Assembly (NCBI RefSeq): GCF_040182365.1
Contig: NZ_CP144460.1
Span: forward strand, 3,162,001 to 3,226,000
Direction: 5' to 3'
DNA from: Xanthomonas sp. 10-10
Lineage (GTDB): Bacteria > Pseudomonadota > Gammaproteobacteria > Xanthomonadales > Xanthomonadaceae
Length of the DNA stretch: 64,000 nt
Shown: piece after piece, positions 29,007-38,148 of the stretch
How the letters are laid out: the number at the start of each line of letters is the position of its first letter
Numbering within the stretch: the stretch's first letter is position 1
Program-made: the position numbers and the translations under genes
The notes under the pieces: generated by a model
The model's database searches: none
What the model saw: only the letters and a program-made list of their open reading frames with translations
Told to the model about the DNA's origin: nothing

Positions 29007-29230
29007 GATCAGCCTTCCTGTGCGACCAGTTCGGTCAGCTGGACGGCGTTGCCTGCAGTTGCAGGGGAAGCCCATGCCACCCGCAACTCCTTCCTGCGAA
29101 GGGCGCTTGGTGACCACGGCGCTGCGCTTATCGCGAACGCGGGCGATCAGCCCTTGTAGGAGCGCAGCTGTGCGCGACGGGGCGTCACCGGGACAGCCAT
29201 CGCGCGCGAGCGCGCTCCTACACGGACGTT
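29007..29230. repeat. Tandem unit 2 starting with a copy of the asd tail
   Basis: 224-base unit. Bases 29007-29051 match the asd end with only 2 mismatches in 45. Both mismatches are shared with unit 1, so the two copies are closer to each other than to asd. The shared change on the coding strand is GCC to ACC (Ala to Thr), plus a silent change. It ends with REP copy 3 directly against the asd stop. Confidence 0.8.
29156..29221. repeat. REP-type palindrome 3, directly after the asd stop codon
   Basis: Inverted repeat with arms GTAGGAGCGCAGCTGTGCGCG and GCGCGCGAGCGCGCTCCTAC, ending about 11 bases after the asd stop. It could act as a 3' mRNA-protecting structure for asd. Confidence 0.8.
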
Positions 29231-29232
29231 GA

Positions 29233-30258
<1,026 letters not shown>

Positions 30259-30311
30259 GAGGATGTCTTTATCGAAAGAGTGAAAAGGGAAATGCGCTGC
30301 GCGTGGGTTCG

Positions 30312-30343
30312 GGGAACCTCCAATGCTGGCCGCGGAGGTTCCC
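30312..30343 (-). terminator. Strong hairpin at the end of the hydroxyacid dehydrogenase gene
   Basis: GGGAACCTCC (30312-30321) pairs perfectly with GGAGGTTCCC (30334-30343) around a 12-base loop. The stem begins at the stop codon of the dehydrogenase gene. No T-run follows on the transcribed strand, so partial termination or mRNA end protection before asd is more likely than a full stop. Confidence 0.5.
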
Positions 30344-31401
30344 TATCGTTTGGTCGCGCCGGTTTTGCCGGCGTCCACGATCGTGCCGCCGCGTTTGGCA
30401 GCTGCGATCGCATCGGCATTGAGCGCGCTCGGCGGACGCCCGGCGTCGGGGCCGTGGCCGAGTGCGGCAATCAGGTTGTCCACCGCCAGCTGCACCATTG
30501 CGCGGCGCGTCGCCAGGCTGGCACTGCCGATATGCGGGGTAAGCACCACGTTGTGCAGCGCCAGCAGCTCCGGGCGCACCGCAGGCTCGCCTTCGTAGAC
30601 GTCCAGGCCGGCGCCGGCAAGACGCCCATTGGCCAGCGCGTCGGCCAGCGCGAGCTCATCGACGATGCCGCCGCGCGCGATGTTCACCAGCGTGGCGGTG
30701 GGCCGCATCTTGCCCAGCGCGGCGGCATCGATGATGTGGTGCGAGTCCCTGTTGTACGGCAGCACCAGCACCAGGTGATCGGACTGCGCCAGCAAGCTGT
30801 CGATATCGACATACTGCGCGTTGAGGTCCTGCTCGATCTGCGCCGGCAACCTGCTGCGGTTGTGGTACAGCACGCGCATGCCGAAGCCGTGCGCGCCGCG
30901 GCGTGCGATACCCTGCCCGATCCGGCCCATACCCAGGATGCCGAGCGTGCTGCCATGAATGTCGGCACCGAGCATGGTCTTGAACGACCACTGCCCCCAC
31001 TGGCCGTCGCGCAACCAGCGCTCGGCTTCGGTGACACGGCGCGCGGCGGCCATCAACAACGCAAAGCCCAGATCGGCGGTGGTTTCGGTCAACACGTCGG
31101 GCGTGTTGCTGGCCAGGATGCCGGCAGCACTCAGCGCGTCGATATCGAGATTGTTGTAGCCCACGCCAACGTTGGCGATGGCGCGCAACTGCGGCGCCGA
31201 GGCGATTTCTGCCGCGCCCACGCGCTCGTTGAGCGTGATCAGTGCGCCATCGACGCCGGCCAGGTGCGCGGCCAGCTCGTGCGAGGAATACGCGGTGACG
31301 CGCTCGGTAGTGGTCAGCGCGAAATGCGCGCTCAGCTGCGCGACGACGTCGTCGAACAGCGGCTGGCTGACCCACACCTTGGGGCGCGCTGCTTCAGACA
31401 T
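30343..31401 (-). CDS. D-isomer-specific 2-hydroxyacid dehydrogenase (GhrB/2-ketogluconate reductase-like)
   Basis: NAD(P)H-dependent reductase of glyoxylate/hydroxypyruvate or 2-ketogluconate type, 352 residues. The NAD motif [16 protein letters not shown] with NRSR after it suggests NADPH. The catalytic Arg is in [10 protein letters not shown], and the Glu and His are in LDVYEGEP and LTPHIGSAS. An additional 25-residue Ala-rich C-terminal tail is longer than in most relatives. The start at 31401 overlaps the aroC stop by eight bases. The substrate cannot be fixed from sequence. Confidence 0.88.
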   Translation of the reverse strand: MSEAARPKVWVSQPLFDDVVAQLSAHFALTTTERVTAYSSHELAAHLAGVDGALITLNERVGAAEIASAPQLRAIANVGVGYNNLDIDALSAAGILASNTPDVLTETTADLGFALLMAAARRVTEAERWLRDGQWGQWSFKTMLGADIHGSTLGILGMGRIGQGIARRGAHGFGMRVLYHNRSRLPAQIEQDLNAQYVDIDSLLAQSDHLVLVLPYNRDSHHIIDAAALGKMRPTATLVNIARGGIVDELALADALANGRLAGAGLDVYEGEPAVRPELLALHNVVLTPHIGSASLATRRAMVQLAVDNLIAALGHGPDAGRPPSALNADAIAAAKRGGTIVDAGKTGATKR

Positions 31402-32497
31402 CGAGTTGACCGGGAATGCGCGGCGACACTTCGCCGACATCGCCGCACTGGGCGCGATGACGCAAGGCCTGATCCATCAGCACCAAGGCCATCATCGCCT
31501 CGGCGATCGGGGTGGCGCGGATGCCCACGCATGGGTCGTGCCGACCGGTGGTGATCACATCCACCACCGTTCCGTCCGCATCCACGGTCGCGCCCGGCAG
31601 GCGCAGGCTGGAGGTCGGCTTGAGCACCATCGACGCGGTGACCGCCTGCCCGGTGGAAATGCCGCCCAGGATGCCGCCGGCATGATTGCTGAGGAAGCCT
31701 TCCGGGGTGATCAGGTCGCGGTGCTCGGTGCCCTTCTGCGCGGCGCTGGCGAAGCCATCGCCGATCTCCACGCCCTTGACCGCATTGATGCTCATCAACG
31801 CGGCAGCCAGCTCGGCATCGAGCTTGCCGTAGATCGGCTCGCCCCAACCGGGCGGTACGCCACCGGCCACCACGTCCACGCGCGCGCCGACCGAATCGCC
31901 GGACTTGCGCAACGCATCCATGTAGGTTTCCAGCTCCGGCACCTGCTCGGCGTGCGGCCAGAAGAACGGGTTGTCTTCGACCGCATTCCAGTCGAAGCCG
32001 GTCGGACGGATCTCGCCCAGCTGCGACAGATAACCGCGCACCAGCACGCCGTAGCGCTGCTTGAGCCACTTCTTGGCGATGACGCCCGCAGCCACGCGCA
32101 TGGTGGTTTCGCGCGCGGACGAGCGCCCGCCGCCGCGTGGGTCGCGGATGCCGTACTTCTGCCAGTAGCTGTAGTCCGCATGGCCGGGGCGGAACTGCTG
32201 GGCGATGTTGCTGTAATCCTTGCTGCGCTGGTCGGTGTTGCGGATCAGCAGCCCGATCGGCGTGCCGGTGGTGCGGCCTTCGTACACGCCGGACAGGATT
32301 TCGATCTCGTCGGCTTCGCGGCGTGCCGAGGTATGCCGGCTCTTGCCGCTGGCACGGCGTTGCAGGTCCAGCGTGAACTCTTCCGGCGCCAACTCCAGGC
32401 CCGGAGGGCAGCCATCGACAACGCAGCCGATCGCCGGCCCGTGCGACTCGCCGAAGGTGGTGACCGTCAACAGGCGGCCGAAACTATTACTGCCCAT
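31394..32497 (-). CDS. aroC: Chorismate synthase
   Basis: FMN-dependent last step of the shikimate pathway. 367 residues. Signatures are [18 protein letters not shown] at the N-terminus, [20 protein letters not shown] with SSARET following, and GGISTGQAV in the C-terminal half. Start ATG at 32497 overlaps the stop of the upstream membrane-protein gene by 11 bases. It is part of a minus-strand run prmB - membrane protein - aroC - dehydrogenase. Confidence 0.97.
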   Translation of the reverse strand: MGSNSFGRLLTVTTFGESHGPAIGCVVDGCPPGLELAPEEFTLDLQRRASGKSRHTSARREADEIEILSGVYEGRTTGTPIGLLIRNTDQRSKDYSNIAQQFRPGHADYSYWQKYGIRDPRGGGRSSARETTMRVAAGVIAKKWLKQRYGVLVRGYLSQLGEIRPTGFDWNAVEDNPFFWPHAEQVPELETYMDALRKSGDSVGARVDVVAGGVPPGWGEPIYGKLDAELAAALMSINAVKGVEIGDGFASAAQKGTEHRDLITPEGFLSNHAGGILGGISTGQAVTASMVLKPTSSLRLPGATVDADGTVVDVITTGRHDPCVGIRATPIAEAMMALVLMDQALRHRAQCGDVGEVSPRIPGQLDV

Positions 32498-32975
32498 ATC
32501 GGCATCCTCTTAACATCGCAGCGGGTGGCGTGGCGCGAAACATGCGCAGCAGATGACGTACTGCCACCAGCATCGGCGCCATTGCAAACAACCCGCTGAA
32601 CACCATGAAAAACACGTCCAGCTCTACTTTACGAATGAGCATCCAGTCGGCAAGCAGGTAGAGCGCAGCGCTGATCCCGCACAGCAAGCCGATTGTCACC
32701 ACCAGCGTACGCCGCTGATGCGTGCGCAGCGACGCATCCGAGCTGGCGGCCACGATCCAGGCCGAAACAAGGCCGAAAAACGCCATCAAGCCGAAGCCGA
32801 TTTCTGCCGCTGCGCTCAACCAGCGCTGCGCCGTCGGGCCGCCGTACATCGGGTCGAACAAGCGAAACACCACGTCGAGCAAGCCGAATGGAATGGCCGC
32901 ACCGAAGAGCGACACCGGCGCCAGCAGCACGATATCGATCAGCTGCGGACGCGCGGCGGGCGCTTCAGCGCGCAC
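32487..32975 (-). CDS. Four-helix membrane protein of unknown function
   Basis: 162 residues with about four hydrophobic segments: [20 protein letters not shown], the region around [39 protein letters not shown] and [19 protein letters not shown]. Basic loops lie between them. No family is recognised. It overlaps prmB by 11 bases and aroC by 11 bases, so it is translated from the same mRNA. The start at 32975 is the first in frame; a few codons fewer are possible. Confidence 0.75.
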   Translation of the reverse strand: MRAEAPAARPQLIDIVLLAPVSLFGAAIPFGLLDVVFRLFDPMYGGPTAQRWLSAAAEIGFGLMAFFGLVSAWIVAASSDASLRTHQRRTLVVTIGLLCGISAALYLLADWMLIRKVELDVFFMVFSGLFAMAPMLVAVRHLLRMFRATPPAAMLRGCRYGQ

Positions 32976-33891
32976 CGGCCAACTCGGCGATGCGCGCGCT
33001 GTGCGCGATCAGCTCGCGGCATTCCACCGCAAAGATGCCCATCTGCCCGACCTTGAACTCGACCCAGGCCAGGTCCACTTCCGGCAGCAGCTTGATCAGG
33101 TGCTGCTCGGACTCGCCTACCTCGCAGATCAGCAGGCCGTCTTCGCTCAGGTGCTGCGGTGCATCGCGCAGGATCTTCAGCACCAGGTCCAGACCATCGT
33201 CGCCGGCACGCAAGCCCAGCTCCGGCTCGTAAGAATACTCCTGCGGCAGCGCATCGGTCTCGTCGTTGGTGACGTACGGCGGATTGGTCACGATCAGGTC
33301 GTACTGACGCCCGCCCAACCCGGCGAACAGATCCGACTTGAGCAAGGTGACGTTGTCGGCATGCAGGCGCGCCTTGTTTTCGGCGGCCAGCGCCAGCGCG
33401 TCGTCGCTGATGTCCACGCCATCCACATCCCACTGCGGGTTGTAGTGGCCCATGGCGATGGCGATGCAGCCCGAGCCGGTGCACAGGTCCAGCGCGCGGG
33501 TGACCTCGCGGCCGCCCAGCCATGGCTCGAAGCCGGCCTCGATCAACTCGGCAATCGGCGAGCGCGGCACCAGGGCGCGCGCATCGCTCTTGAAACTCAG
33601 GCCGGCAAACCAGGCTTCACCGGTCAGATACGCCGCCGGCACGCGCTCGGTGATGCGGCACTCGAACAGGCCCAGCACGCGTTCTTTTTCGTCGCGCAGC
33701 AGGCGCGCCTGGCCATAGGCCGGGCCCAGGTCGTGCGGCAGATGCAGGCTGTGCAGCACCAGTTGGGTGGCTTCGTCCAGCGCATTGTCGTAGCTGTGAC
33801 CGAAGGTGAGACCGGCTTCGTTGAAACGGCTGGTGCCGTAGCGGATCAGGTCGATGATGGTGTGCAGTTCGTCGGCCGCGGCGGCAGTCAT
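32965..33891 (-). CDS. prmB: 50S ribosomal protein L3 glutamine methyltransferase
   Basis: SAM-dependent N5-glutamine methyltransferase of ribosomal protein L3, 308 residues. The N-terminal helical domain (TIIDLIRYGTSRFNEAGL) is that of PrmB rather than PrmC. The SAM motif is ALDLCTGSGCIAIA and the glutamine-binding catalytic motif is IVTNPPYVT. Start ATG at 33891; divergent from the sco gene. Confidence 0.94.
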   Translation of the reverse strand: MTAAAADELHTIIDLIRYGTSRFNEAGLTFGHSYDNALDEATQLVLHSLHLPHDLGPAYGQARLLRDEKERVLGLFECRITERVPAAYLTGEAWFAGLSFKSDARALVPRSPIAELIEAGFEPWLGGREVTRALDLCTGSGCIAIAMGHYNPQWDVDGVDISDDALALAAENKARLHADNVTLLKSDLFAGLGGRQYDLIVTNPPYVTNDETDALPQEYSYEPELGLRAGDDGLDLVLKILRDAPQHLSEDGLLICEVGESEQHLIKLLPEVDLAWVEFKVGQMGIFAVECRELIAHSARIAELAGAR

Positions 33892-33971
33892 GGCAACAAC
33901 TAAAAAGGAATCGGCCCCCGATTATAGAGGTCGGATCGGTATCATGAGCGTCCGTTGCACTGGAAACCGCC

Positions 33972-34622
33972 ATGTTCAATCGCAATACCGGCATCGTGCT
34001 GCTGGTGGCGCTGGCCGCCGGTCTTGGGTTGTTGCTGGGCCAGAAGTTCTTCGGCGGAGCGCCCCGCTCGCCCTGGCCGCCCACCCAGACCATCACTTTC
34101 TACCCGCAGCCGCGACCCTTGCCGCAGTTCAGCCTGCGCCAGTCCGATGGCACCCAGCTGGTGTCTGGCGAACTGAGAGGGCATTGGACGCTGGTGTTTC
34201 TGGGTTTCACCTTCTGTCCGGACGTCTGCCCGACCACGCTGACCGATCTGGCGGTGGCGCAGAAGCAGTGGGAAAGCATTCCCGACGGGCTGCGCCCGCG
34301 CGTGCTGTTCGTGTCGGTGGACCCGCAGCGCGACCCGCCCGCACGGCTGGGCGAATACGCCCACGCCTTCCATAAGGACACGCTGGCGGCCACCGCAGAC
34401 GTGCCGGCACTGGAGCGCTTTGCCACTGCGCTGGGCTTGGTGTTCCAGAAGGTGCCGGGCAAGAACTTCGATCAGAACCCCAACGACTACAGCATGGATC
34501 ACTCGGCCGGCATTGCCGTGCTCGACCCGCAAGGTCGCCTGACCGGCCTGATCCGCCCGCCGCTCGACCCCAAGGCGATTGCCGCCGACCTCCAACAGCT
34601 GACCAAGGTAACCGCTCCGTGA
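33972..34622 (+). CDS. SCO1/SenC-family copper chaperone
   Basis: Membrane-anchored thioredoxin-fold protein that delivers copper to cytochrome oxidase CuA. 216 residues. An N-terminal anchor helix ([17 protein letters not shown]) is followed by the CxxxC motif FCPDVCP (Cys82, Cys86) and by the conserved histidine in [13 protein letters not shown]. The ATG at 33972 is appropriate for the anchor. The stop overlaps the psd GTG start (GTGA). Confidence 0.92.
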   Translation: MFNRNTGIVLLVALAAGLGLLLGQKFFGGAPRSPWPPTQTITFYPQPRPLPQFSLRQSDGTQLVSGELRGHWTLVFLGFTFCPDVCPTTLTDLAVAQKQWESIPDGLRPRVLFVSVDPQRDPPARLGEYAHAFHKDTLAATADVPALERFATALGLVFQKVPGKNFDQNPNDYSMDHSAGIAVLDPQGRLTGLIRPPLDPKAIAADLQQLTKVTAP

Positions 34623-35467
34623 GTTTCGTCACTTCCCTGACCTACGTTCTGCCGCATCGCTTGCTGTCCTCCATGGCGCGCGCGTTGGCGTACTCGGACA
34701 CGCCTGCGACCAAGCAATGGTTGATCGACACGGTGACGCGCAAGTTCGGCGTGGACCTGAGCGAAGCGCAAGAGCCGGATCCGCGCGCGTATCCCACCTT
34801 CAATGCCTTCTTCACCCGCGCGTTGAAGCCGGGCGCACGCGTGCACGACGCCGACCCGTCAGCCGTGCTGATGCCGGCCGACGGCCGCATCAGCCAGCTC
34901 GGCCCGATCGAGAACGGGCGCATTTTTCAGGCCAAGGGGCAGTCGTTCACTGCCGCCGAACTGCTCGGCGACGCCGAAGCGGCGCTGCCGTTCAACGACG
35001 GCCTGTTCGCAACGGTGTATCTGTCGCCCAAGGACTACCACCGCGTGCACATGCCGTGGACCGGCACCCTGCGCGAAACCGTGCATGTGCCCGGCCGCCT
35101 GTTCAGCGTGGGTCCGGATGCGGTGCGTAACGTGCCACGGTTGTTCGCCCGCAACGAACGCCTGGTGTGCCACTTCGATACCGAGTTCGGCCCGATGGCC
35201 TCGGTGATGGTGGGCGCGCTGCTGGTGTCCGGCGTGGAGACGGTCTGGAGCGGCGTGGAGATTCCGCGCTATGGCGACCGCATCACGCGCAAGGATTACC
35301 GCGGAAAGGGGATCGTGCTGGAGAAGTTTGCGGAGATGGCGCGCTTCAACTACGGCTCCACCGTGATCGTGCTACTGCCGCCAGGTGTGGCGAAGCTCGA
35401 AAGCGGACTTGCTGCAGAGACATCCGTTCGACTGGGGCAAGCGCTAGCGCGTCGGCAAGTGCGCTGA
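34619..35467 (+). CDS. psd: Phosphatidylserine decarboxylase proenzyme
   Basis: Membrane-associated pyruvoyl enzyme making phosphatidylethanolamine. 282 residues from GTG 34619, which overlaps the sco stop. Signatures are the N-terminal membrane-association segment, [20 protein letters not shown] and the cleavage site YGST. The last is a variant of the usual LGST, with Ser247 becoming the pyruvoyl group. The alpha chain would be 36 residues. The final 127 bases, starting four codons before the cleavage site, recur downstream at 35519-35645. Confidence 0.95.
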   Translation: MSFVTSLTYVLPHRLLSSMARALAYSDTPATKQWLIDTVTRKFGVDLSEAQEPDPRAYPTFNAFFTRALKPGARVHDADPSAVLMPADGRISQLGPIENGRIFQAKGQSFTAAELLGDAEAALPFNDGLFATVYLSPKDYHRVHMPWTGTLRETVHVPGRLFSVGPDAVRNVPRLFARNERLVCHFDTEFGPMASVMVGALLVSGVETVWSGVEIPRYGDRITRKDYRGKGIVLEKFAEMARFNYGSTVIVLLPPGVAKLESGLAAETSVRLGQALARRQVR

Positions 35468-35518
35468 CGCGCAGCGGCGCGCCCAGCATCCAGGCGAAGC
35501 ATTTGAATGAGGCGCGGC

Positions 35519-35645
35519 GCGCTTCAACTACGGCTCCACCGTGATCGTGCTACTGCCGCCGGGTGTGGCGAAGCTCGGAAGCGGACTTGCTGCAGAGACA
35601 TCCGTTCGACTGGGTCAAGCGCTCGCGCGTCGCCAGGTCGGCTGA
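35519..35645 (+). pseudogene. Copy of the psd 3' end (pyruvoyl alpha-chain region)
   Basis: Matches psd 35341-35467 over 127 bases with roughly 93% identity by eye and no indel. It still reads [19 protein letters not shown] and ends in RRQVG and a stop, against RRQVR in psd. It begins four codons before the Gly-Ser processing site and has no start codon of its own, so it should not be translated. The offset of 178 bases puts it in another frame from psd. Confidence 0.8.
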
Positions 35646-35658
35646 TCGCAGCGGTGCG

Positions 35659-35696
35659 CCGATTGCCGCGGCGCCCCCTATCCCCGCGGCAATCGG
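35659..35696. terminator. Perfect 13-bp hairpin after the psd-tail copy
   Basis: CCGATTGCCGCGG (35659-35671) pairs with CCGCGGCAATCGG (35684-35696) around a C-rich 12-base loop. No T-run follows. It lies 13 bases after the stop of the psd-tail copy and may have been the 3' structure of an ancestral psd transcript. Confidence 0.45.
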
Positions 35697-35716
35697 CGGG
35701 AGACGACGACGCCGTT

Positions 35717-35858
35717 GTAGGAGCGGGCCTGACCGCGACAGGGCATTCTCGATAGCGTTCGTGCGCTGACGCGTGGTGCCCCCCGCCTTCGATGCGGAGC
35801 GCTATCGCCTACGTTGGAGCTATGGTGACGGCTTCGTCGCGGCCAGGTCCGCTCCTAC
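35717..35858. mobile_element. REP-bounded MITE-like element, copy A
   Basis: 142 bases. The ends are inverted repeats, GTAGGAGCGGGCCTGACCGCGAC and GTCGCGGCCAGGTCCGCTCCTAC, agreeing at 21 of 23 positions. The core contains GCATTCTCGATAGCG and GATGCGGAGCGCTATCGCC. It shares this structure with copy B. It has no coding capacity, so a transposase acting in trans (for example a REP-associated tyrosine transposase) would be needed. Confidence 0.6.
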
Positions 35859-36053
35859 GAGGGGCGCGGGCCGGCGTAGCTCGCCGCGGCGGTGCCCGCA
35901 CGTGTCAACGCGTCCCTACCGGTCAGCTCGATGGCCCATTCCGATGCAGGTGCACACCCGTTCGCGACGAAACGCCAACGGGCGGCGGCGGCGCAGCCAG
36001 GACCGCTACCGACAAGCCCCATGCCCAGGCCCGCCCACAACAATCACTCCGTT

Positions 36054-36209
36054 GTAGGAGCGGGCCTGACCGCGACAAGGCATTCTCGATACAGGGCATT
36101 CTCGATAACGTGCGTGCGCAGACGCGTGGTGCCCCCCCTCCGATGCGGAGCGCTATCGCCTACGTTGCAGCTATGGGGACGGCTTCGTCGCGGCCAGGTC
36201 CGCTCCTAC
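36054..36209. mobile_element. REP-bounded MITE-like element, copy B
   Basis: 156 bases, same orientation and same inverted ends as copy A. It is longer because the segment GGCATTCTCGATA is duplicated inside it. Sequence to the right of both copies is also similar, so the duplicated block extends beyond the terminal repeats. Confidence 0.6.
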
Positions 36210-36281
36210 CGGGCACGGGCCGGCGTAGCTCGCCGCGGCGGCTGGCCGATGCCCTAACCGGCGTGGGACTGCTCGCGCTGG

Positions 36282-37865
36282 TCAGCGATCGCAACCGGCC
36301 AGCTTGATGCTCTGCCCCGGCTTGAGTGCATACGACGGCGCCTTCAGGCCGTTGGCCTTGGCCAGCTCCTTGATCTCGCACTGGTACTTCTGCGCGACGC
36401 GGCCGAGCGTGTCGCCTTTGGCGATGGTATAGCTGCGTGCCTGCTTGGCCTTGGGCTTGGCAACCGCCGGCTGGCCGGTGGCCACGGTGGTCGGCACGCC
36501 GGCCATCGGGCTGACATCGCCTACCGCCACGCTGGGCACGTACTCGGGGGCGCTGCTGCTGCGCACGATGGCGCTGTTGAGGTCGGCGGTGATCAGCGTG
36601 CGCGCCAGGTCCGCGCGCGGGCCGTTGACGCAGTAACGCGTGTACAGGCTGGCAATGCGGTTGGTGGCGTTGATCACGGTGCCGGCCGGAATCCAGCCAT
36701 CGGATTCGTAGCGCGGGTTGAGGTTGCGCAACGCGCGCATGTAGCCGTCGCGCGTGCCCATGCTGCCCAGGCAGATGGTCAGTTCATAGATGGTGGTCGA
36801 CTTGGCCAGCTTCAGCGTGGCCGGTTGCGCGTCGAGCTTGGCGAAGTCCACCCCGTACTGGCGCGGGTGCAGGAAGATCCACGCCGCCGCGATCACCATC
36901 GGCACGTAGTCCTTGGTTTCGGCCGGGAACTGGTTGTACACGTCCTGCTCCCAGAACCCACGTCCGCCGCTCTGGGTGAACACGCGCGCGGCGCGGCCCT
37001 CGCCACCGTTGTAGGCGGCCAGCGCCAGTTCGATGTTGCGGTTGAGCCCGGCCATGCGCTCGTTGAGGTAGGCGGCGCTGGCTTCGGCGGCGCTGCGTGC
37101 ATCGAAGCGCGTGTCGAAGCCGGTGCCGTCCGGGCCCAGCCCGAAGCGACGCCCGGTGGCCGGCATGAACTGCATCAATCCGGCCGCGCCGGCACGCGAG
37201 CTGGCGTGCACCTTGCCGTTGGATTCCTTGGCCATGATGCCGAACAGCAGCGCCTCGGGCAGGCCGCGCTTCTGCCATTCCGGCCACATCACCCCGCGCA
37301 GGTTGCTGTAGTTCTCGTAGCTGGTCAGCAACGCCGGGCGCATGTCGGTCAGCCAGCGGCGGATGCCGGCCTGCACTGCCGGGTTGTATTGCACCATCTT
37401 GTCGAAATCGTGGCGCTGGTCGTTGAGCAGCGTGGCGGCACGCGCCGCCTCGGGCACGCCGTTCGCCGCCGGGCCCAGGTGGTCCGGGTCGGCCTGCAGC
37501 AGCGTGTCGTCGTCTTCGGGATCTTCGGCCGCCGGCGCTTCGGCATCGGCGCGTGCCTTCAGCAGGCGCTTGTAGGTCGCCAGCTGATTGGCGACCAGGC
37601 AGCCGCGCTGCTTGATGCAGGCGTCGATGACGTCTTCCATGTCCTCCAGCGCGGCATCGCCTTCGGCGCTGCCCTTGGGGTCGGAGTTGTTCACCAGCAC
37701 CAGCGCATCGCGATAGCGCTTTTCGGCGGCGGCCATGCGGGCATCGAGCACGGCGGCCTTCTCCGTGTCGCGCTTGGAGATGGCGTGGGCGGCGGGGACG
37801 ACAGACATCAGCGCCACCACAGCCAGGACAGGCCATGAGCGCAAACCAAAATGAGCGAGCGGCAT
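36282..37865 (-). CDS. Lytic transglycosylase with C-terminal LysM domain (MltD-like)
   Basis: Exported murein lytic transglycosylase, 527 residues. The signal peptide ends near AAHA. A charged helical region (30-130) precedes the SLT goose-lysozyme-like domain: catalytic Glu in FGIMAKESNGKVHASSRAGA, then GLMQFMPATGRRFG and ALAAYNGGEGR. A variable Ala/Val/Pro linker leads to a single LysM domain (YTIAKGDTLGRVAQKYQ to LKPGQSIKL). It would cleave and bind peptidoglycan in the periplasm. No lipobox is seen, unlike MltD of enterics. Confidence 0.9.
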   Translation of the reverse strand: MPLAHFGLRSWPVLAVVALMSVVPAAHAISKRDTEKAAVLDARMAAAEKRYRDALVLVNNSDPKGSAEGDAALEDMEDVIDACIKQRGCLVANQLATYKRLLKARADAEAPAAEDPEDDDTLLQADPDHLGPAANGVPEAARAATLLNDQRHDFDKMVQYNPAVQAGIRRWLTDMRPALLTSYENYSNLRGVMWPEWQKRGLPEALLFGIMAKESNGKVHASSRAGAAGLMQFMPATGRRFGLGPDGTGFDTRFDARSAAEASAAYLNERMAGLNRNIELALAAYNGGEGRAARVFTQSGGRGFWEQDVYNQFPAETKDYVPMVIAAAWIFLHPRQYGVDFAKLDAQPATLKLAKSTTIYELTICLGSMGTRDGYMRALRNLNPRYESDGWIPAGTVINATNRIASLYTRYCVNGPRADLARTLITADLNSAIVRSSSAPEYVPSVAVGDVSPMAGVPTTVATGQPAVAKPKAKQARSYTIAKGDTLGRVAQKYQCEIKELAKANGLKAPSYALKPGQSIKLAGCDR

Positions 37866-38148
37866 CGGAGACAGTGCAGCGGAAAGTCAGGCAGGGTAGC
37901 CGCCGGGGCGACACCGGGGCAAGGCAACGCCGCCGGCAGGTCAGTGGCGCGTTAGCTTGGGGTGCCCGCCCGATGCATTGAAGACTGGCGGAACCGTTTG
38001 TCTGGCACCTGCGCGCATGCGGTCGATCGTGCTGGATCCCGGTGCCGGCGCGTCGCACAGGCTGACTGTCACGCCCCAGCCGTCGCCCGCAGATTTGCGC
38101 GACACGCTTGCCCGCTAGAATCCGGTCTTTCCTCACTGGATCTGCCCA
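37866..38148. promoter_or_regulatory. Divergent intergenic region between the lytic transglycosylase and HerA-like genes
   Basis: 283 bases that must contain both divergent promoters. No palindromic operator, RNA gene or REP element is evident. The right end reads ACACGCTTGCCCGCTAGAAT about 30 bases before the ATPase start, and its TAGAAT is a possible -10 element. Confidence 0.4.

Larger units (their letters stand above)
28277..29232. other. Intergenic region built of REP palindromes and copies of the asd 3' end
   Basis: 956 bases without a supported gene. The left part (28277-28700) shows nothing recognisable. The right part has three REP-type inverted repeats (28704-28769, 28928-28996, 29156-29221) and two near-identical units (28779-29006 and 29007-29230). 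Each unit starts with a 45-base copy of the asd C-terminal coding sequence. The real asd end at 29231 forms the third repeat in the series. Confidence 0.8.
35468..36281. other. Intergenic region of psd-tail copy, hairpin and two REP-bounded elements
   Basis: 814 bases without an intact gene. From left: a psd 3'-end copy (35519-35645), a 13-bp perfect hairpin (35659-35696), and two copies of a REP-bounded element (35717-35858 and 36054-36209). After each element lies a shared right flank containing GGGCCGGCGTAGCTCGCCG. Short open frames here follow the repeats and were not called. Confidence 0.75.

Noticed and set aside
28704..29221. Possible CRISPR array from evenly spaced palindromic repeats
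   Set aside because: Only three REP copies with 225-base spacing, spacers nearly identical, no cas genes; typical of REP elements.
35519..35645. Idea that the psd-tail copy is a stand-alone alpha-subunit gene
   Set aside because: There is no start codon or ribosome binding site in frame, and self-cleavage needs the beta-chain context.
35507..36307. Several short plus-strand frames downstream of psd
   Set aside because: They are produced by the psd-tail copy read in a wrong frame and by the two REP-bounded elements; no start signals.
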